This document shows, piece by piece, positions 27,638-36,405 of a stretch of DNA of 64,000 bases (the first letter of the stretch is position 1; each line of letters opens with the position of its first letter). Below the pieces are notes generated by a model. It was not told the origin of the DNA. It saw only the letters and a list, made by a program, of their open reading frames with translations, and searched no databases. Source of the DNA: an uncultured Oscillospiraceae bacterium. Its GTDB lineage: Bacteria; Bacillota; Clostridia; Oscillospirales; Oscillospiraceae. The stretch lies in contig CANQXG010000003.1 of NCBI GenBank assembly GCA_947627735.1, positions 1 through 64,000 of the forward strand, written 5' to 3'. A program made the translations under genes and the position numbers.

Positions 27638-27669
27638 TAAGTCCGGGCCGAGCGACCCATAAACAAGAG

Positions 27670-27700
27670 CAGGCCCCGCTGCGGCAGCAGCGGGGCCTGT
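27670..27700. terminator. Terminator between convergent genes
   Basis: CAGGCCCCGCTG pairs with CAGCGGGGCCTG, with A- and T-rich flanks. Confidence 0.8.
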
Positions 27701-27714
27701 TTCATATACTCATT

Positions 27715-28419
27715 TCAGGCTTTGACGCGCATGTGGTAGATCTGGCGGACCTCCTGGGTGGGGGAGCCGTCCGGCGACACCAGGATCAGATTGGCCGCCG
27801 CCTCCAGCCCGGGACGGCCTCCGCGGCGGCCCTCCAGCAGCACCAGGGAGGGGGCGCTGTCCGCCTGATGGCAGACCAGGCGCAGCCGCTTCGGCTCGAT
27901 GTCCGCCAGGCGCATGGCCGCGAAGATGTCGGCCAGAAATTCCGGCTTGTGGACCAGGCAGAAGCTGCCGCCCCGGCGCAGCAGATAGCCCGCCGCGCCG
28001 CAGAACTGGGCGGGGGAGAGGCCGTCGCCCCGGGCGGCGGCCCGGTCCGGATCGGGGGAGGTCCGGCCGGCGTAGTAATAGGGGGGATTGCACACCACCA
28101 GGTCGTACTCCCCCGGCCTGCCCATGGTCCGGTACTGGCGGGCGTCCAGGCAGACCGCCTCGCCCTGGATGGCGTTTGCCCGGTAATTCCGCCGGCAGGC
28201 CTCCACCGCCTCCGGGCGGATGTCCACGCTGTCGTATATCCCGCCTGGGAACCGGTCGTGGAGCAGCACGCTCAGCAGCCCGCCGCCGCAGCCGATGTCC
28301 ATGCACGCCTCCAGCGCCGTCCGCCGGGCGGCGAAGTGGGCCAGCAGCACGGAGTCGGTAGTGATCTTGAACACCGGATCGTCGGCGTAGACAGGCCCCT
28401 GGGGCCAGAGCTGTTTCAT
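27715..28419 (-). CDS. TrmN6-like SAM-dependent methyltransferase
   Basis: 234 residues. MDIGCGGGLLSVLL is the SAM-binding motif I, and NPPYYY near residue 109 is the catalytic motif IV of N6-adenine methyltransferases. The KITTDSVLLAHF N-terminus is characteristic of tRNA1(Val) adenine-37 methyltransferase (YfiC/TrmN6). Methylation of tRNA is therefore the likely role. Just downstream of the ferredoxin gene but separated by a hairpin. Confidence 0.85.
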   Translation of the reverse strand: MKQLWPQGPVYADDPVFKITTDSVLLAHFAARRTALEACMDIGCGGGLLSVLLHDRFPGGIYDSVDIRPEAVEACRRNYRANAIQGEAVCLDARQYRTMGRPGEYDLVVCNPPYYYAGRTSPDPDRAAARGDGLSPAQFCGAAGYLLRRGGSFCLVHKPEFLADIFAAMRLADIEPKRLRLVCHQADSAPSLVLLEGRRGGRPGLEAAANLILVSPDGSPTQEVRQIYHMRVKA

Positions 28420-28445
28420 AGCAAAATACCTTCTGAATATAGTGA

Positions 28446-28474
28446 CGGGCGGTATGCAGAATACATACCGCCCG
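28446..28474 (-). terminator. Hairpin after the ferredoxin gene
   Basis: CGGGCGGTATG pairs with CATACCGCCCG. The downstream T-tract is weak, so some read-through into the methyltransferase is possible. Confidence 0.6.
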
Positions 28475-28491
28475 CTGTGTTTGCCTGTGTC

Positions 28492-28662
28492 TTACTCCTC
28501 AGCAATGGCGCTCATGGGGCACTGCTCGGCGCAGGAGCCGCAGGAGATGCACTTGTCGGGGTTGATGACATACTGGCCATCGCCCTCGCTGATGGCCTCC
28601 ACGGGGCACTGGTCGGCGCAGGAGCCGCAGGAGATGCAGGCATCAGAGATCTTATAAGCCAT
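28492..28662 (-). CDS. 2[4Fe-4S] ferredoxin
   Basis: 56 residues, a clostridial-type ferredoxin. Two CxxCxxCxxxCP motifs (CISCGSCADQCP and CISCGSCAEQCP), about 30 residues apart, bind two [4Fe-4S] clusters. Low-potential electron carrier, a suitable partner for the 2-oxoacid:ferredoxin oxidoreductase at 34.2-37.0 kb. RBS GGAGGT at normal spacing. Acidic C-terminus, no membrane segment. Confidence 0.95.
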   Translation of the reverse strand: MAYKISDACISCGSCADQCPVEAISEGDGQYVINPDKCISCGSCAEQCPMSAIAEE

Positions 28663-28694
28663 AGCGATTACCTCCGTTTTTTATGTACGCACAC

Positions 28695-28723
28695 ATACTA
28701 ACACAACAGGCTACCGTTTTCAA
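28695..28723 (-). promoter_or_regulatory. Ferredoxin promoter
   Basis: On the minus strand TTGAAA (28723-28718), 17 bp, TAGTAT (28700-28695). The remaining intergenic DNA to clpC shows only a TATAAT at 28892-28897 without a good -35, which may serve clpC. Confidence 0.7.
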
Positions 28724-28917
28724 CACTTTTTTGACGATTTCCAAAAAAAGTTCCAAAACCGCAAACCCTTGCGGCGCAAGCGTTTAGACGCCTTTGCACC
28801 CGTTTGACGGGCGGACGGGCGCCGGCGGGGCCGGGATGGGGCGGACGGAAAATATCCGCCCGAGTCGCGCTTTTATTCGCTGCTTTGCGGCTATAATCTT
28901 CCCGGAGGCGATGTGAA

Positions 28918-31380
28918 ATGAAGCAGTCGGACCGCTTTACGGCCCGGGCGAGGAAGGCCATCGAGCAGGCCTATGAGGCCAGCCGGGAGCTGGGCCACAG
29001 CTATGTGGGAACAGAGCATCTGCTGCTGGGGCTGATGCGGGAGGGGGAGGGTCTGGCCTGCCGGTGCATGCGCCGGCGGGGGTTGGAGGCCGTGGCGGTG
29101 ACGGAGCTGGTCACCAGCGCCGCGGGCCGGGGCACCCCCGGCCCGCCCGCCCAGGGGTTGACGCCAAAGGCCAAGCGGTGCATCGAGCTTGCCTGCTCCG
29201 ACGCAAGCCGCCTGGGCCACCACTTCGTGGGCACGGAGCATCTGCTCATGGGCATACTGCGCCAGGCGGACTGCGCCGGCGCCCGGGCGGTGGAGGAGGC
29301 GGGGGTGGACCCCAACGACCTGTATTCGGACGTGATGGACATCTTCGACAGGCCGGAGCGCTATCCCCGGCAGGAGGAGGGGACCGCCCGCTCCGCGGCC
29401 CGGCGCAGCGATACCCGCACCCTGGACCAGTACAGCCGGGACCTGACGGACCTGGCCGCCCGGGGCATGCTGGACCCGGTGATAGGCCGGGAGCGGGAGC
29501 TGGAGCGGGTGATCCAGATCCTGTCCCGCCGGACGAAGAACAACCCCATCCTCATCGGCGAGCCGGGGGTGGGCAAGACCGCGGTGGCGGAGGCCCTGGC
29601 CCGGCGGGTGGCGGCGGGGGATGTGCCGGAGCACCTGCGGCGCAAGCGGATCGTGGCCCTGGACATCCCCTCCATGCTGGCGGGGACCAAGTACCGGGGG
29701 GATTTCGAGGACCGGGTAAAGACGGTGATCCGGGAGGTGGCCAAGGCCGGGGACGTGATACTGTTCGTGGACGAGCTGCACACCATCGTGGGCGCAGGGG
29801 CCGCCGAGGGGGCCATCGACGCGGCCAATATCCTCAAGCCCGCTCTGAGCCGGGGCCAGATCCAGGTGATGGGCGCCACCACCCTGGAGGAGTACCGCGC
29901 CCACGTGGAGAAGGACGCGGCGCTGGAGCGCCGGTTCCAGCCGGTGACGGTGCCGGAGCCTACGGCGGAGGAGAGCGTGGCCATCCTCCGGGGCCTGCGG
30001 GACCGGTATGAGGCCCACCACGGCCTGGTGATCACCGACGGGGCCATCGAGGCGGCGGTGCGCCTGGGGGCGCGGTATATCACCGACCGGTTTTTGCCGG
30101 ACAAGGCCGTGGACCTGATCGACGAGGCGGCCAGCCGGGTGCGCATGGCGGGCAGCCGGGTGCCGGAGGGGGTGAAGGAGGCGGAGGAGCGGGTCCAGAG
30201 CCTGCGCCAGGCCAAGGAGCAGGCCGCCAAGGACCAGGACTTCGAGGGGGCCGCCTCCCTCCGGGACCAGGAGCGGCGCCAGCGCCGGGAGCTGGACGCG
30301 GCCCGCAGCGCCTGGACGGCCCAGACCGGGGCCATGCGCCTGCAGGTGGGACCGGAGGACGTGGCGGCGGTGGTGTCCGGCTGGACGGGGGTGCCCGTGG
30401 AGGAGCTGACCCGGGAGGAGAGCGAGCGCCTTGGACGGCTGGAGCAGATCATCCACCGGCGGCTCATCGGCCAGGAGGAGGCGGTGTCCGCCGTGTGCCG
30501 GGCGGTGCGGCTGGGCCGGGTGGGCCTGGCGGACCCGGGCAGGCCGGTGGGCAGCTTCCTGTTTCTGGGACCCACCGGCGTGGGCAAGACGGAGCTGTGC
30601 CGCGCCCTGGCGGAGGCGGTATACGGCGACGAGCGGGCCGTGATCCGGGTGGACATGTCCGAGTATATGGAGAAGCACGCCGTCAGCCGGCTCATCGGCG
30701 CGCCCCCGGGATACGTGGGCCACGACGAGGGGGGATGGCTCACCGACAGGGTCCGGCGCCGGCCCTGGAGCGTGGTGCTGTTCGACGAGCTGGAGAAGGC
30801 CCACGAGGACGTGTGGGGGCTGCTGCTGCAGATATTGGAGGACGGGGTGCTCACCGACTCCCACGGGCGGAAGGCGGATTTTCGCAACACCATCGTGGTG
30901 ATGACCTCCAACGTGGGGGCACAGGCCATCGTGGGCGGGAGCCATAAGCTGGGCTTCTCCGGCCTGGAGGACTCCGCCGAGGGCCGCTATGAGGCGATGC
31001 GGGAGCGGGTGATGGCCGAGGCGAAGAAGGTGTTCCGGCCTGAGCTTCTCAATCGCATCGACGCGGCGGTGGTGTTCCGGCCCCTGGAGCGGGACGAGCT
31101 GCGCGCCATCGCCGCCAACATGGTGGAGAAGGTGGCCCGGCGGCTGGCGGAGAAGGGCGTGGCCCTCACGGCGACGCCGGAGGCGCTGGACGCTTTGGCA
31201 GAGGAGGGCTTCGACCCGGCCTACGGCGCCAGGCCCCTGCGCCGGTGCCTGCGCCGGACGGTGGAGGACGCCCTGGCCCGGATGCTGCTGGACGGCACAC
31301 TGGTCTCCGGGGACCGGGTGAGGCTGGTGGTCCGGGAGGGCCGGCCAACAGCGGAAAAAGTTGACGGGACGGAGGAATGA
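28918..31380 (+). CDS. clpC: ClpC-type AAA+ unfoldase
   Basis: 820 residues. Two N-terminal Clp repeats (about 5-145), then AAA+ domain 1 with Walker A GEPGVGKT near residue 215, a UVR-like middle segment (EAEERVQSLRQAKEQAAKDQDFEGAASLRDQE), AAA+ domain 2 with GPTGVGKT near 551, and the D2 small domain. The HKLGFSG loop matches the ClpP-docking tripeptide, so it should feed ClpP. The usual ctsR-mcsA-mcsB neighbours are absent and no CtsR operator is seen. A 10-residue linker rich in Arg and Ser follows the N domain. Confidence 0.95.
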   Translation: MKQSDRFTARARKAIEQAYEASRELGHSYVGTEHLLLGLMREGEGLACRCMRRRGLEAVAVTELVTSAAGRGTPGPPAQGLTPKAKRCIELACSDASRLGHHFVGTEHLLMGILRQADCAGARAVEEAGVDPNDLYSDVMDIFDRPERYPRQEEGTARSAARRSDTRTLDQYSRDLTDLAARGMLDPVIGRERELERVIQILSRRTKNNPILIGEPGVGKTAVAEALARRVAAGDVPEHLRRKRIVALDIPSMLAGTKYRGDFEDRVKTVIREVAKAGDVILFVDELHTIVGAGAAEGAIDAANILKPALSRGQIQVMGATTLEEYRAHVEKDAALERRFQPVTVPEPTAEESVAILRGLRDRYEAHHGLVITDGAIEAAVRLGARYITDRFLPDKAVDLIDEAASRVRMAGSRVPEGVKEAEERVQSLRQAKEQAAKDQDFEGAASLRDQERRQRRELDAARSAWTAQTGAMRLQVGPEDVAAVVSGWTGVPVEELTREESERLGRLEQIIHRRLIGQEEAVSAVCRAVRLGRVGLADPGRPVGSFLFLGPTGVGKTELCRALAEAVYGDERAVIRVDMSEYMEKHAVSRLIGAPPGYVGHDEGGWLTDRVRRRPWSVVLFDELEKAHEDVWGLLLQILEDGVLTDSHGRKADFRNTIVVMTSNVGAQAIVGGSHKLGFSGLEDSAEGRYEAMRERVMAEAKKVFRPELLNRIDAAVVFRPLERDELRAIAANMVEKVARRLAEKGVALTATPEALDALAEEGFDPAYGARPLRRCLRRTVEDALARMLLDGTLVSGDRVRLVVREGRPTAEKVDGTEE

Positions 31381-31389
31381 TGGTACAAT
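31361..31389 (+). promoter_or_regulatory. Promoter inside the end of clpC
   Basis: TTGACG (31361-31366), 17 bp, TACAAT (31384-31389). It would drive the first thioesterase, but its start site falls directly before the hairpin at 31397, so transcripts may be attenuated. Confidence 0.55.
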
Positions 31390-31396
31390 CGACCGC

Positions 31397-31428
31397 GGGC
31401 GGGCAGGCTCCTGCCCGCCCTATTTTTC
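31397..31428 (+). terminator. clpC terminator
   Basis: GGGCGGGCAGG/CCTGCCCGCCC stem, then TATTTTT. Confidence 0.8.
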
Positions 31429-31443
31429 GGCGGAGGCAAGGCT

Positions 31444-31854
31444 ATGGTGGACGCACAGTGGCTGAAGGACCGGGTGAACCGGCAGGAGGGCTTCCCCCTG
31501 CACAACGGCATCACCGTCACGGAGGTGGGGGAGGGTCATTGCACCTGCGTGGCGGACCTGGCCCCGGACAAGTATAACCCCCACGGCATCGCCCACGGGG
31601 GGCTGCTGTTCGCCATGTGCGACACCGTGGCGGGCACCGCCGCCACATCCCTGGGCAGAGGGGTGGTCACCCGCTCGGCGGACATCCACTTCCTCCGGCC
31701 CGGCACAGGCCGCCGCCTCACCGCCGAGGGGCGGGTCACCGACCATGGCCGGAGCCACGCCTTCTGCACCGTGGAGGTGCACAACGACGACGGCGCGCTG
31801 GTGTGCTCGTCCACCTTTGAGATGGTGTTCCTGGAGGGCGAGGAGAACATCTGA
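31444..31854 (+). CDS. PaaI-type hotdog thioesterase, copy 1
   Basis: 136 residues, 4HBT/hotdog fold. HGIAHGGLLFAMCDTVAG is the catalytic helix of the PaaI family, whose Asp and Asn act on aryl- or acyl-CoA thioesters. The same signature recurs in the next gene, of identical length, which indicates tandem duplication followed by divergence. RBS GGAGGC. No phenylacetate pathway is present, so it is probably a general CoA-recycling enzyme. Confidence 0.88.
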   Translation: MVDAQWLKDRVNRQEGFPLHNGITVTEVGEGHCTCVADLAPDKYNPHGIAHGGLLFAMCDTVAGTAATSLGRGVVTRSADIHFLRPGTGRRLTAEGRVTDHGRSHAFCTVEVHNDDGALVCSSTFEMVFLEGEENI

Positions 31855-31915
31855 CACACATATTCCGGCGGGGACGGGACGGCCCGTCCCCGCCTTGTCC
31901 TGTTTGGAGGGGACC

Positions 31916-32326
31916 ATGACCGACCTGGAGTTACTTAAACAGAAGCTGAACGAACAGAAGGGCTACATGCACTTCAACGGCATAGAGGTGACCAAGCTGG
32001 AGCCTGGGTACTGCGAGGCCCGGGCGCCCATGGGGGAGGAGAAGCTCAACCCCCACGGCTTCGCCCACGGGGGATATCTGTTCACCCTGTGCGACACCGT
32101 CGCCGGCATAGCGGCCTCCACCGGGGGCCGGGGCGTTGTGGGCCGGTCCGCGGACGTGCACTACCTGCGCCCCGCCGGGGGAGAGTACATCACCGCCCGG
32201 GCCAGGGTGGTCCGCCAGGGGAGGAACATGGCCTTCGCCACGGTGGAGCTGTTCGACGACGCGGGCCGGCTGGCCGCCACCGCCGGGGTGGATATGTTCT
32301 TCGTGGGCCAGCCGCTGGCGGACTGA
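31916..32326 (+). CDS. PaaI-type hotdog thioesterase, copy 2
   Basis: 136 residues from ATG 31916 with GGAGGGG. HGFAHGGYLFTLCDTVAGIAA gives the hotdog catalytic helix, and GRSADVHYLRPA parallels TRSADIHFLRPG of copy 1. The 3' half lies opposite the unusual C-terminal extension of the convergent SpoIID frame. Confidence 0.88.
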   Translation: MTDLELLKQKLNEQKGYMHFNGIEVTKLEPGYCEARAPMGEEKLNPHGFAHGGYLFTLCDTVAGIAASTGGRGVVGRSADVHYLRPAGGEYITARARVVRQGRNMAFATVELFDDAGRLAATAGVDMFFVGQPLAD

Positions 32327-33234
32327 CCGGCGGGGGAGACCAGCTCCGTGCCCGGGTAGTAGTGGGCCAGGATCTGCTCATAGTCCATGCCCTGAGCGGC
32401 GAAGGCGCGGGCGCCGTACTGGCTCATGCCCACCCCGTGGCCGTAGCCGGAAACGGTAAAGACGAACGCCTCCCCGTCCCAGGCCAGATCGAAGGCGGTG
32501 CTGCGCAGGCCGAACAGGCCGCGCAGGTCCCGGCCCGCGTACTCCTTCCCGGCGATCACCGCCCGGTCCACCCGGCCTGCGCCGTCGGGCACCAGCTGTT
32601 CCACCCACATCTCCGGCGGAGCGTCCGTGTCCAGATCGAGGGCAAGGGCCAGCTCGTCCGCGGCCACGGTGACGGAGGAGACCAGCTCCGGCGCGTCCCG
32701 GGCCGTCTCCGGGCTGGACACACTGACAAGATAGGGCAGCGAGGCCCACAGCGCCCCGCTGTCCTCCGTCCGCCCCAGGGAGGCGGCGTGGAAGGCCGCC
32801 TGGATAGGCTCACCGGCATAGGCGAGGTACTCCCCGTCCGTGGTAGCCACGGCCCGGCGCAGGACGGCGATGTTCGCCTCATAGTCCGCGCCCCAGCGCC
32901 GGCGCAGGGCCGGCTCGTCCAGCCAGGCTACGCAGCAGCCGGCGTCGGCGCACAGGTCCGCGTCCGGATGGCGGGGTCCGGCCAGCGCCAGGGTGCGTAT
33001 GGCCACGGCCTGGGCCTTCAGGGCCTCGTCGCCGAAGGACACGGGCATCTCCGCCGCCAGGGCGAAGGGCAGGTATTCGGCCATGGTCATGGTCCGGGGG
33101 CCGTCCTCCGTCAGCAGCACCAGGGGCCTGTCCCCGTCGGCGGAGGCAGACGGGGCGTGGTCCGCCAGCCGGTACAGGCCGGCCAGGGCGGCGGTGAGCA
33201 TACACCACAGGGCCAGGGAATAGGCGTGTTTCAT
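32161..33234 (-). CDS. spoIID: SpoIID-type lytic transglycosylase
   Basis: 357 codons. An N-terminal membrane anchor (residues 6-23) is followed by the SpoIID/LytB domain: LPFALAAEMPVSFGDEALKAQAVAIRT carries the catalytic-glutamate region and GYGHGVGMSQYGA near residue 262 is the C-terminal signature. Needed for peptidoglycan remodelling during engulfment, so it supports a sporulating host. The domain ends at YYPGTELV near residue 300; the remaining about 58 residues run antisense through the second thioesterase. That tail looks non-native and the normal stop may have been lost. RBS AAAGGAG. Confidence 0.85.
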   Translation of the reverse strand: MKHAYSLALWCMLTAALAGLYRLADHAPSASADGDRPLVLLTEDGPRTMTMAEYLPFALAAEMPVSFGDEALKAQAVAIRTLALAGPRHPDADLCADAGCCVAWLDEPALRRRWGADYEANIAVLRRAVATTDGEYLAYAGEPIQAAFHAASLGRTEDSGALWASLPYLVSVSSPETARDAPELVSSVTVAADELALALDLDTDAPPEMWVEQLVPDGAGRVDRAVIAGKEYAGRDLRGLFGLRSTAFDLAWDGEAFVFTVSGYGHGVGMSQYGARAFAAQGMDYEQILAHYYPGTELVSPAGQSASGWPTKNISTPAVAASRPASSNSSTVAKAMFLPWRTTLARAVMYSPPAGRR

Positions 33235-33269
33235 TTATCCGGCATCTCCTTTGCGGGCGCGTGTATCCC

Positions 33270-33299
33270 TTGACGGGGACCGGCGATTGGGTATATAAT
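33270..33299 (+). promoter_or_regulatory. Promoter of the 33.3 kb membrane protein
   Basis: TTGACG (33270-33275), 18 bp, TATAAT (33294-33299). Confidence 0.65.
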
Positions 33300-33336
33300 C
33301 GCCGGTGGATAATACTATGGCGGAACGGAGCGGCTT

Positions 33337-34131
33337 ATGCGGACCGAGGCATTCAAATTGACCAGCTTCACCGTGGTCATCAGCGCGGTGGGCTTTCTGC
33401 TGCGGTGGCTGCAGGACATGCGCATCGCGGACCAGGAAACGGGCCTGGCGGCCAACGCGCCCATCAGCTGGCTGGTGTGCCTGCTGATGCTGGCCACGGC
33501 GGGCATCCTGGCGGGGTATATGGTCTATCTGCGGCGGTTCGACGCGTCCGCGGAGCCGGACAAGGCCCTGGCGGCGGGCAGCCCCTTCTTCGGGATCATC
33601 ACCGTGATCCCGCCGCTGCTGCTGGCGGTCGCGGGGGCGATGCTGCTGATCGACCCCGGCGAGGACGCCATGTGGCCGGGGCTGCACCGGCTGTGCGGCG
33701 GCGCGGCCATCCTGGGCGCCTTCGGCGCGGGCCTGATCGCCGTGAACGGACCGAAGGCGGACGGCGCCGGGCGTGCCAGAAAAGGGGCGCTGGCCTATAT
33801 GCTCTTCGCGGTGATATGGCTGATAACCGGCTACCGGGACGCGGCCACGGACCCCCAGGTGTGGCGGTTCGTGGTGGAGATATTCGCCCAGTGCGTGGTG
33901 CTGCTGGCGGCCTATTATTTCTCGGGATACTTCTTCCGCTCGGCCCACCCCTGGTGGACGCTGTTCACCTGCTGTATGGGCACGGAGCTGTGCATCATGA
34001 GCGCCATCGACGACAACGGCATCGGCATGAGCATGATGTACGCGGCCACGGCGCTGCAGCTGCTGCTGTGGGCGTTCAGCATCACGGAAAATCTGAAAAC
34101 AAAGCCCCTGGAGATGGGGCAGGATCAATAA
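33337..34131 (+). CDS. Multi-pass membrane protein of unknown function
   Basis: 264 residues with about seven hydrophobic helices. No family recognised. The sequence SITENLKTKPLEMGQDQ forms a short C-terminal cytoplasmic tail. A weak hairpin (34135-34158) separates it from the kor operon, so read-through is possible. Confidence 0.75.
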   Translation: MRTEAFKLTSFTVVISAVGFLLRWLQDMRIADQETGLAANAPISWLVCLLMLATAGILAGYMVYLRRFDASAEPDKALAAGSPFFGIITVIPPLLLAVAGAMLLIDPGEDAMWPGLHRLCGGAAILGAFGAGLIAVNGPKADGAGRARKGALAYMLFAVIWLITGYRDAATDPQVWRFVVEIFAQCVVLLAAYYFSGYFFRSAHPWWTLFTCCMGTELCIMSAIDDNGIGMSMMYAATALQLLLWAFSITENLKTKPLEMGQDQ

Positions 34132-34134
34132 GAA

Positions 34135-34158
34135 AACGGCATCCGGCAGGGTGCCGTT
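34135..34158 (+). terminator. Weak hairpin before the kor operon
   Basis: AACGGCA/TGCCGTT stem with a 10-base loop, then CTCTTC. Few Ts, so termination is doubtful. Confidence 0.4.
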
Positions 34159-34201
34159 CTCTTCGCGGAAAACAAAGACCATCCGAAAAGGAGGACCCGT
34201 C

Positions 34202-34402
34202 ATGGCGGGAAAGAAGAAGCTGGTCCTGGACACGAGCTGGTGCAAGGGCTGCGGCATATGCGTGGCCTTCTGCCCGAAGAACGCCCTGGAACTGGTGGAG
34301 GAAAGGGTACACCTGAAGCCGGACAACGAGTGCGTGCTGTGCGGGCTGTGCGAGATGCGCTGCCCGGACTACGCCATATGGCTGGAGGATCTGGAGGAAT
34401 GA
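34202..34402 (+). CDS. korD: 2-oxoacid:ferredoxin oxidoreductase delta (ferredoxin) subunit
   Basis: 66 residues from ATG 34202 with GGAGGA. Two [4Fe-4S] motifs, CKGCGICVAFCP and CVLCGLCEMRCP, carry electrons from the thiamine catalytic subunit. First gene of a korDABC set. Its end overlaps korA by ATGA or is 2 nt from it depending on the korA start. Confidence 0.92.
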   Translation: MAGKKKLVLDTSWCKGCGICVAFCPKNALELVEERVHLKPDNECVLCGLCEMRCPDYAIWLEDLEE

Positions 34403-34404
34403 GC

Positions 34405-35544
34405 ATGGCGAAGAAAGCGGTACTGATGCAGGGCAACGAGGCCTGCGTGGAGGGGGCCATCGCCGCCGGGATGCGGTTTTACGCCGGCTACCCCATCACG
34501 CCCTCCACGGAGATCGCCGAGCAGTGCGCCCTGCGCCTGCCCCAGGTGGGGGGCAAGTTCATCCAGATGGAGGACGAGCTGGCCTCCATGGCCGCCGTGC
34601 TGGGGGCCTCCGCCGCCGGCATCAAGGCCATGACCGCCACCTCCGGGCCGGGCTTCTCCCTGAAACAGGAGAACATCGGCTACGGGTGCATGGCGGAGAT
34701 CCCCTGCGTGATCGTGGACGTGCAGCGCTCCGGCCCCTCCACGGGCCTGCCCACCAGCCCGTCCCAGGGGGACTATATGCAGGCCCGCTGGGGCACCCAC
34801 GGCGACCATCCGGTGATCGCCCTGAGTCCGTCGTCGGTGCTGGAGACCTATACCCTGGTCATCCGGGCGTTCAACCTTTCGGAGAAATACCGCACGCCGG
34901 TGATCTTCCTCATGGACGAGATCGTGGGCCACATGCGGGAGGGCGTGACCCTGCCGGACCCCAGCGACCTGATCGTCAACAAGCGCAAGGCCTCCTTCCA
35001 TGACGGGGCCTACAAGCGCTGCTACTATGTCCCCGAGGGACAGTACGTGCCCGCTATGAAGCCCTTCGGCGCCGGCGAGCGCTACAACATCACGGGCTTG
35101 GCCCACGATATCTCCGGCTTCCCCACCAACAACAACGACCAGGCCGGCGCCCTCTATACCCGCCTGATGGAGAAGATCGACCGGAACGTGGACGACATCG
35201 TCCGGGTGCAGGAGACCATGCTGGACGACGCGGACACGGCCATCGTGTGCTTCGGCGGCACCGCCCGGGCGGTGATGAGCGCCGTGGAGGAGGCCCGCGC
35301 CCAGGGCATGAAGGTGGGCATGTTCCGGCCCATCACCGTCTGGCCCTTCCCGGAGGGCCACCTGCGGGCCAGGCTGCCGGGGCTGAAGCGCATCCTGGTG
35401 GTGGAGCACAACTACGGCCAGATGTTCCTGGAGGTGCAGCGGGTCGTGGCCGGACAGACGCCGGTGGAATTCCTTGGCCGGCTGGACGGCACGGTCATAC
35501 CCCCGGCGGACATCCTGGAAAAACTGCGCCGAATGGAGGGCTGA
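34405..35544 (+). CDS. korA: 2-oxoacid:ferredoxin oxidoreductase alpha subunit
   Basis: 379 residues from ATG 34405, which has CTGGAGG at good spacing; ATG 34399 (ATGA overlap) is too close to that site. GNEACVEGAIAAGMRFYAGYPITPSTEIAE is the pyrimidine-binding domain signature, and ATSGPGFSLKQENIGY follows. With KorB, KorC and KorD it converts a 2-oxoacid, probably 2-oxoglutarate, to the acyl-CoA plus CO2 and reduced ferredoxin. Confidence 0.92.
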   Translation: MAKKAVLMQGNEACVEGAIAAGMRFYAGYPITPSTEIAEQCALRLPQVGGKFIQMEDELASMAAVLGASAAGIKAMTATSGPGFSLKQENIGYGCMAEIPCVIVDVQRSGPSTGLPTSPSQGDYMQARWGTHGDHPVIALSPSSVLETYTLVIRAFNLSEKYRTPVIFLMDEIVGHMREGVTLPDPSDLIVNKRKASFHDGAYKRCYYVPEGQYVPAMKPFGAGERYNITGLAHDISGFPTNNNDQAGALYTRLMEKIDRNVDDIVRVQETMLDDADTAIVCFGGTARAVMSAVEEARAQGMKVGMFRPITVWPFPEGHLRARLPGLKRILVVEHNYGQMFLEVQRVVAGQTPVEFLGRLDGTVIPPADILEKLRRMEG

Positions 35545-35547
35545 GAC

Positions 35548-36396
35548 ATGCCAAGCGAGCTGATACATGAATTCATGCGCATCGACCACCTGCCCCACAT
35601 CTGGTGCCCCGGCTGCGGCAACGGCGTCATCATGCGGGACGTGGCGGTGGCCATCCAGGAGCTGATGGACGACCCTGAGGTGAAGCTGAACCGGGAGAAG
35701 GTGGTCATCGTCTCCGGCATCGGCTGCTCCTCCCGGGCGGCAGGCTATATGGACTTCAACTCCATCCACACCACCCATGGCCGGGCCATCGCCTTCGCCA
35801 CGGGCATCAAGTTCGCCAAGCCCGAGCTGGAGGTCATCGTCCTGACCGGCGACGGGGACTGCTCCGCCATCGGCGGCAACCACCTGATCCACGCCGCCCG
35901 GCGGAACATGGGCCTGACCGTGGTCACCTTCAACAACGACATCTACGGCATGACCGGCGGCCAGTATTCCCCCACCACCCCCGCCGGGGACAAGGCCACC
36001 ACCGCCCCCTACGGCAGTCTGGACCGGCCCTTCGACATCGCCCAGCTGGCGGCGGGCGCCGGGGCCACCTTCACCGCCCGGGGCAGCGTCTACCACGTGC
36101 GGGAGACCATCGACCTCATCAAGCAGGGCATCCGCCACAAGGGCTTCTCCCTCATCGACGTCTACTCCGTCTGCCCCACCTACTATGGCCGGAAGAACCA
36201 CAAGGGAGGCCCGGTGGAGATGCTCCGCTGGCAGAAGGAGAACATGGTCCCCACCGCCCGCTACTACGCCATGAGCGAGGAGCAGAAGGCGGGCAAGCTG
36301 CTGGTGGGCACCCTGACCCACAGCGAGTACCCGGAGTACACCGACGAATACGACAAGCTGGTCAAGCGCGTGCAGGCCGAGATGGCCGGAAGGTGA
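35548..36396 (+). CDS. korB: 2-oxoacid:ferredoxin oxidoreductase beta (TPP) subunit
   Basis: 282 residues. WCPGCGNGVI and the thiamine-diphosphate motif GDGDCSAIGGNHLIHAARRN with the downstream NNDIYGMTGGQYSPTTP are diagnostic. Translation is coupled to korA (3 nt apart). Confidence 0.94.
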   Translation: MPSELIHEFMRIDHLPHIWCPGCGNGVIMRDVAVAIQELMDDPEVKLNREKVVIVSGIGCSSRAAGYMDFNSIHTTHGRAIAFATGIKFAKPELEVIVLTGDGDCSAIGGNHLIHAARRNMGLTVVTFNNDIYGMTGGQYSPTTPAGDKATTAPYGSLDRPFDIAQLAAGAGATFTARGSVYHVRETIDLIKQGIRHKGFSLIDVYSVCPTYYGRKNHKGGPVEMLRWQKENMVPTARYYAMSEEQKAGKLLVGTLTHSEYPEYTDEYDKLVKRVQAEMAGR

Positions 36397-36405
36397 GGAC
36401 AGGAT

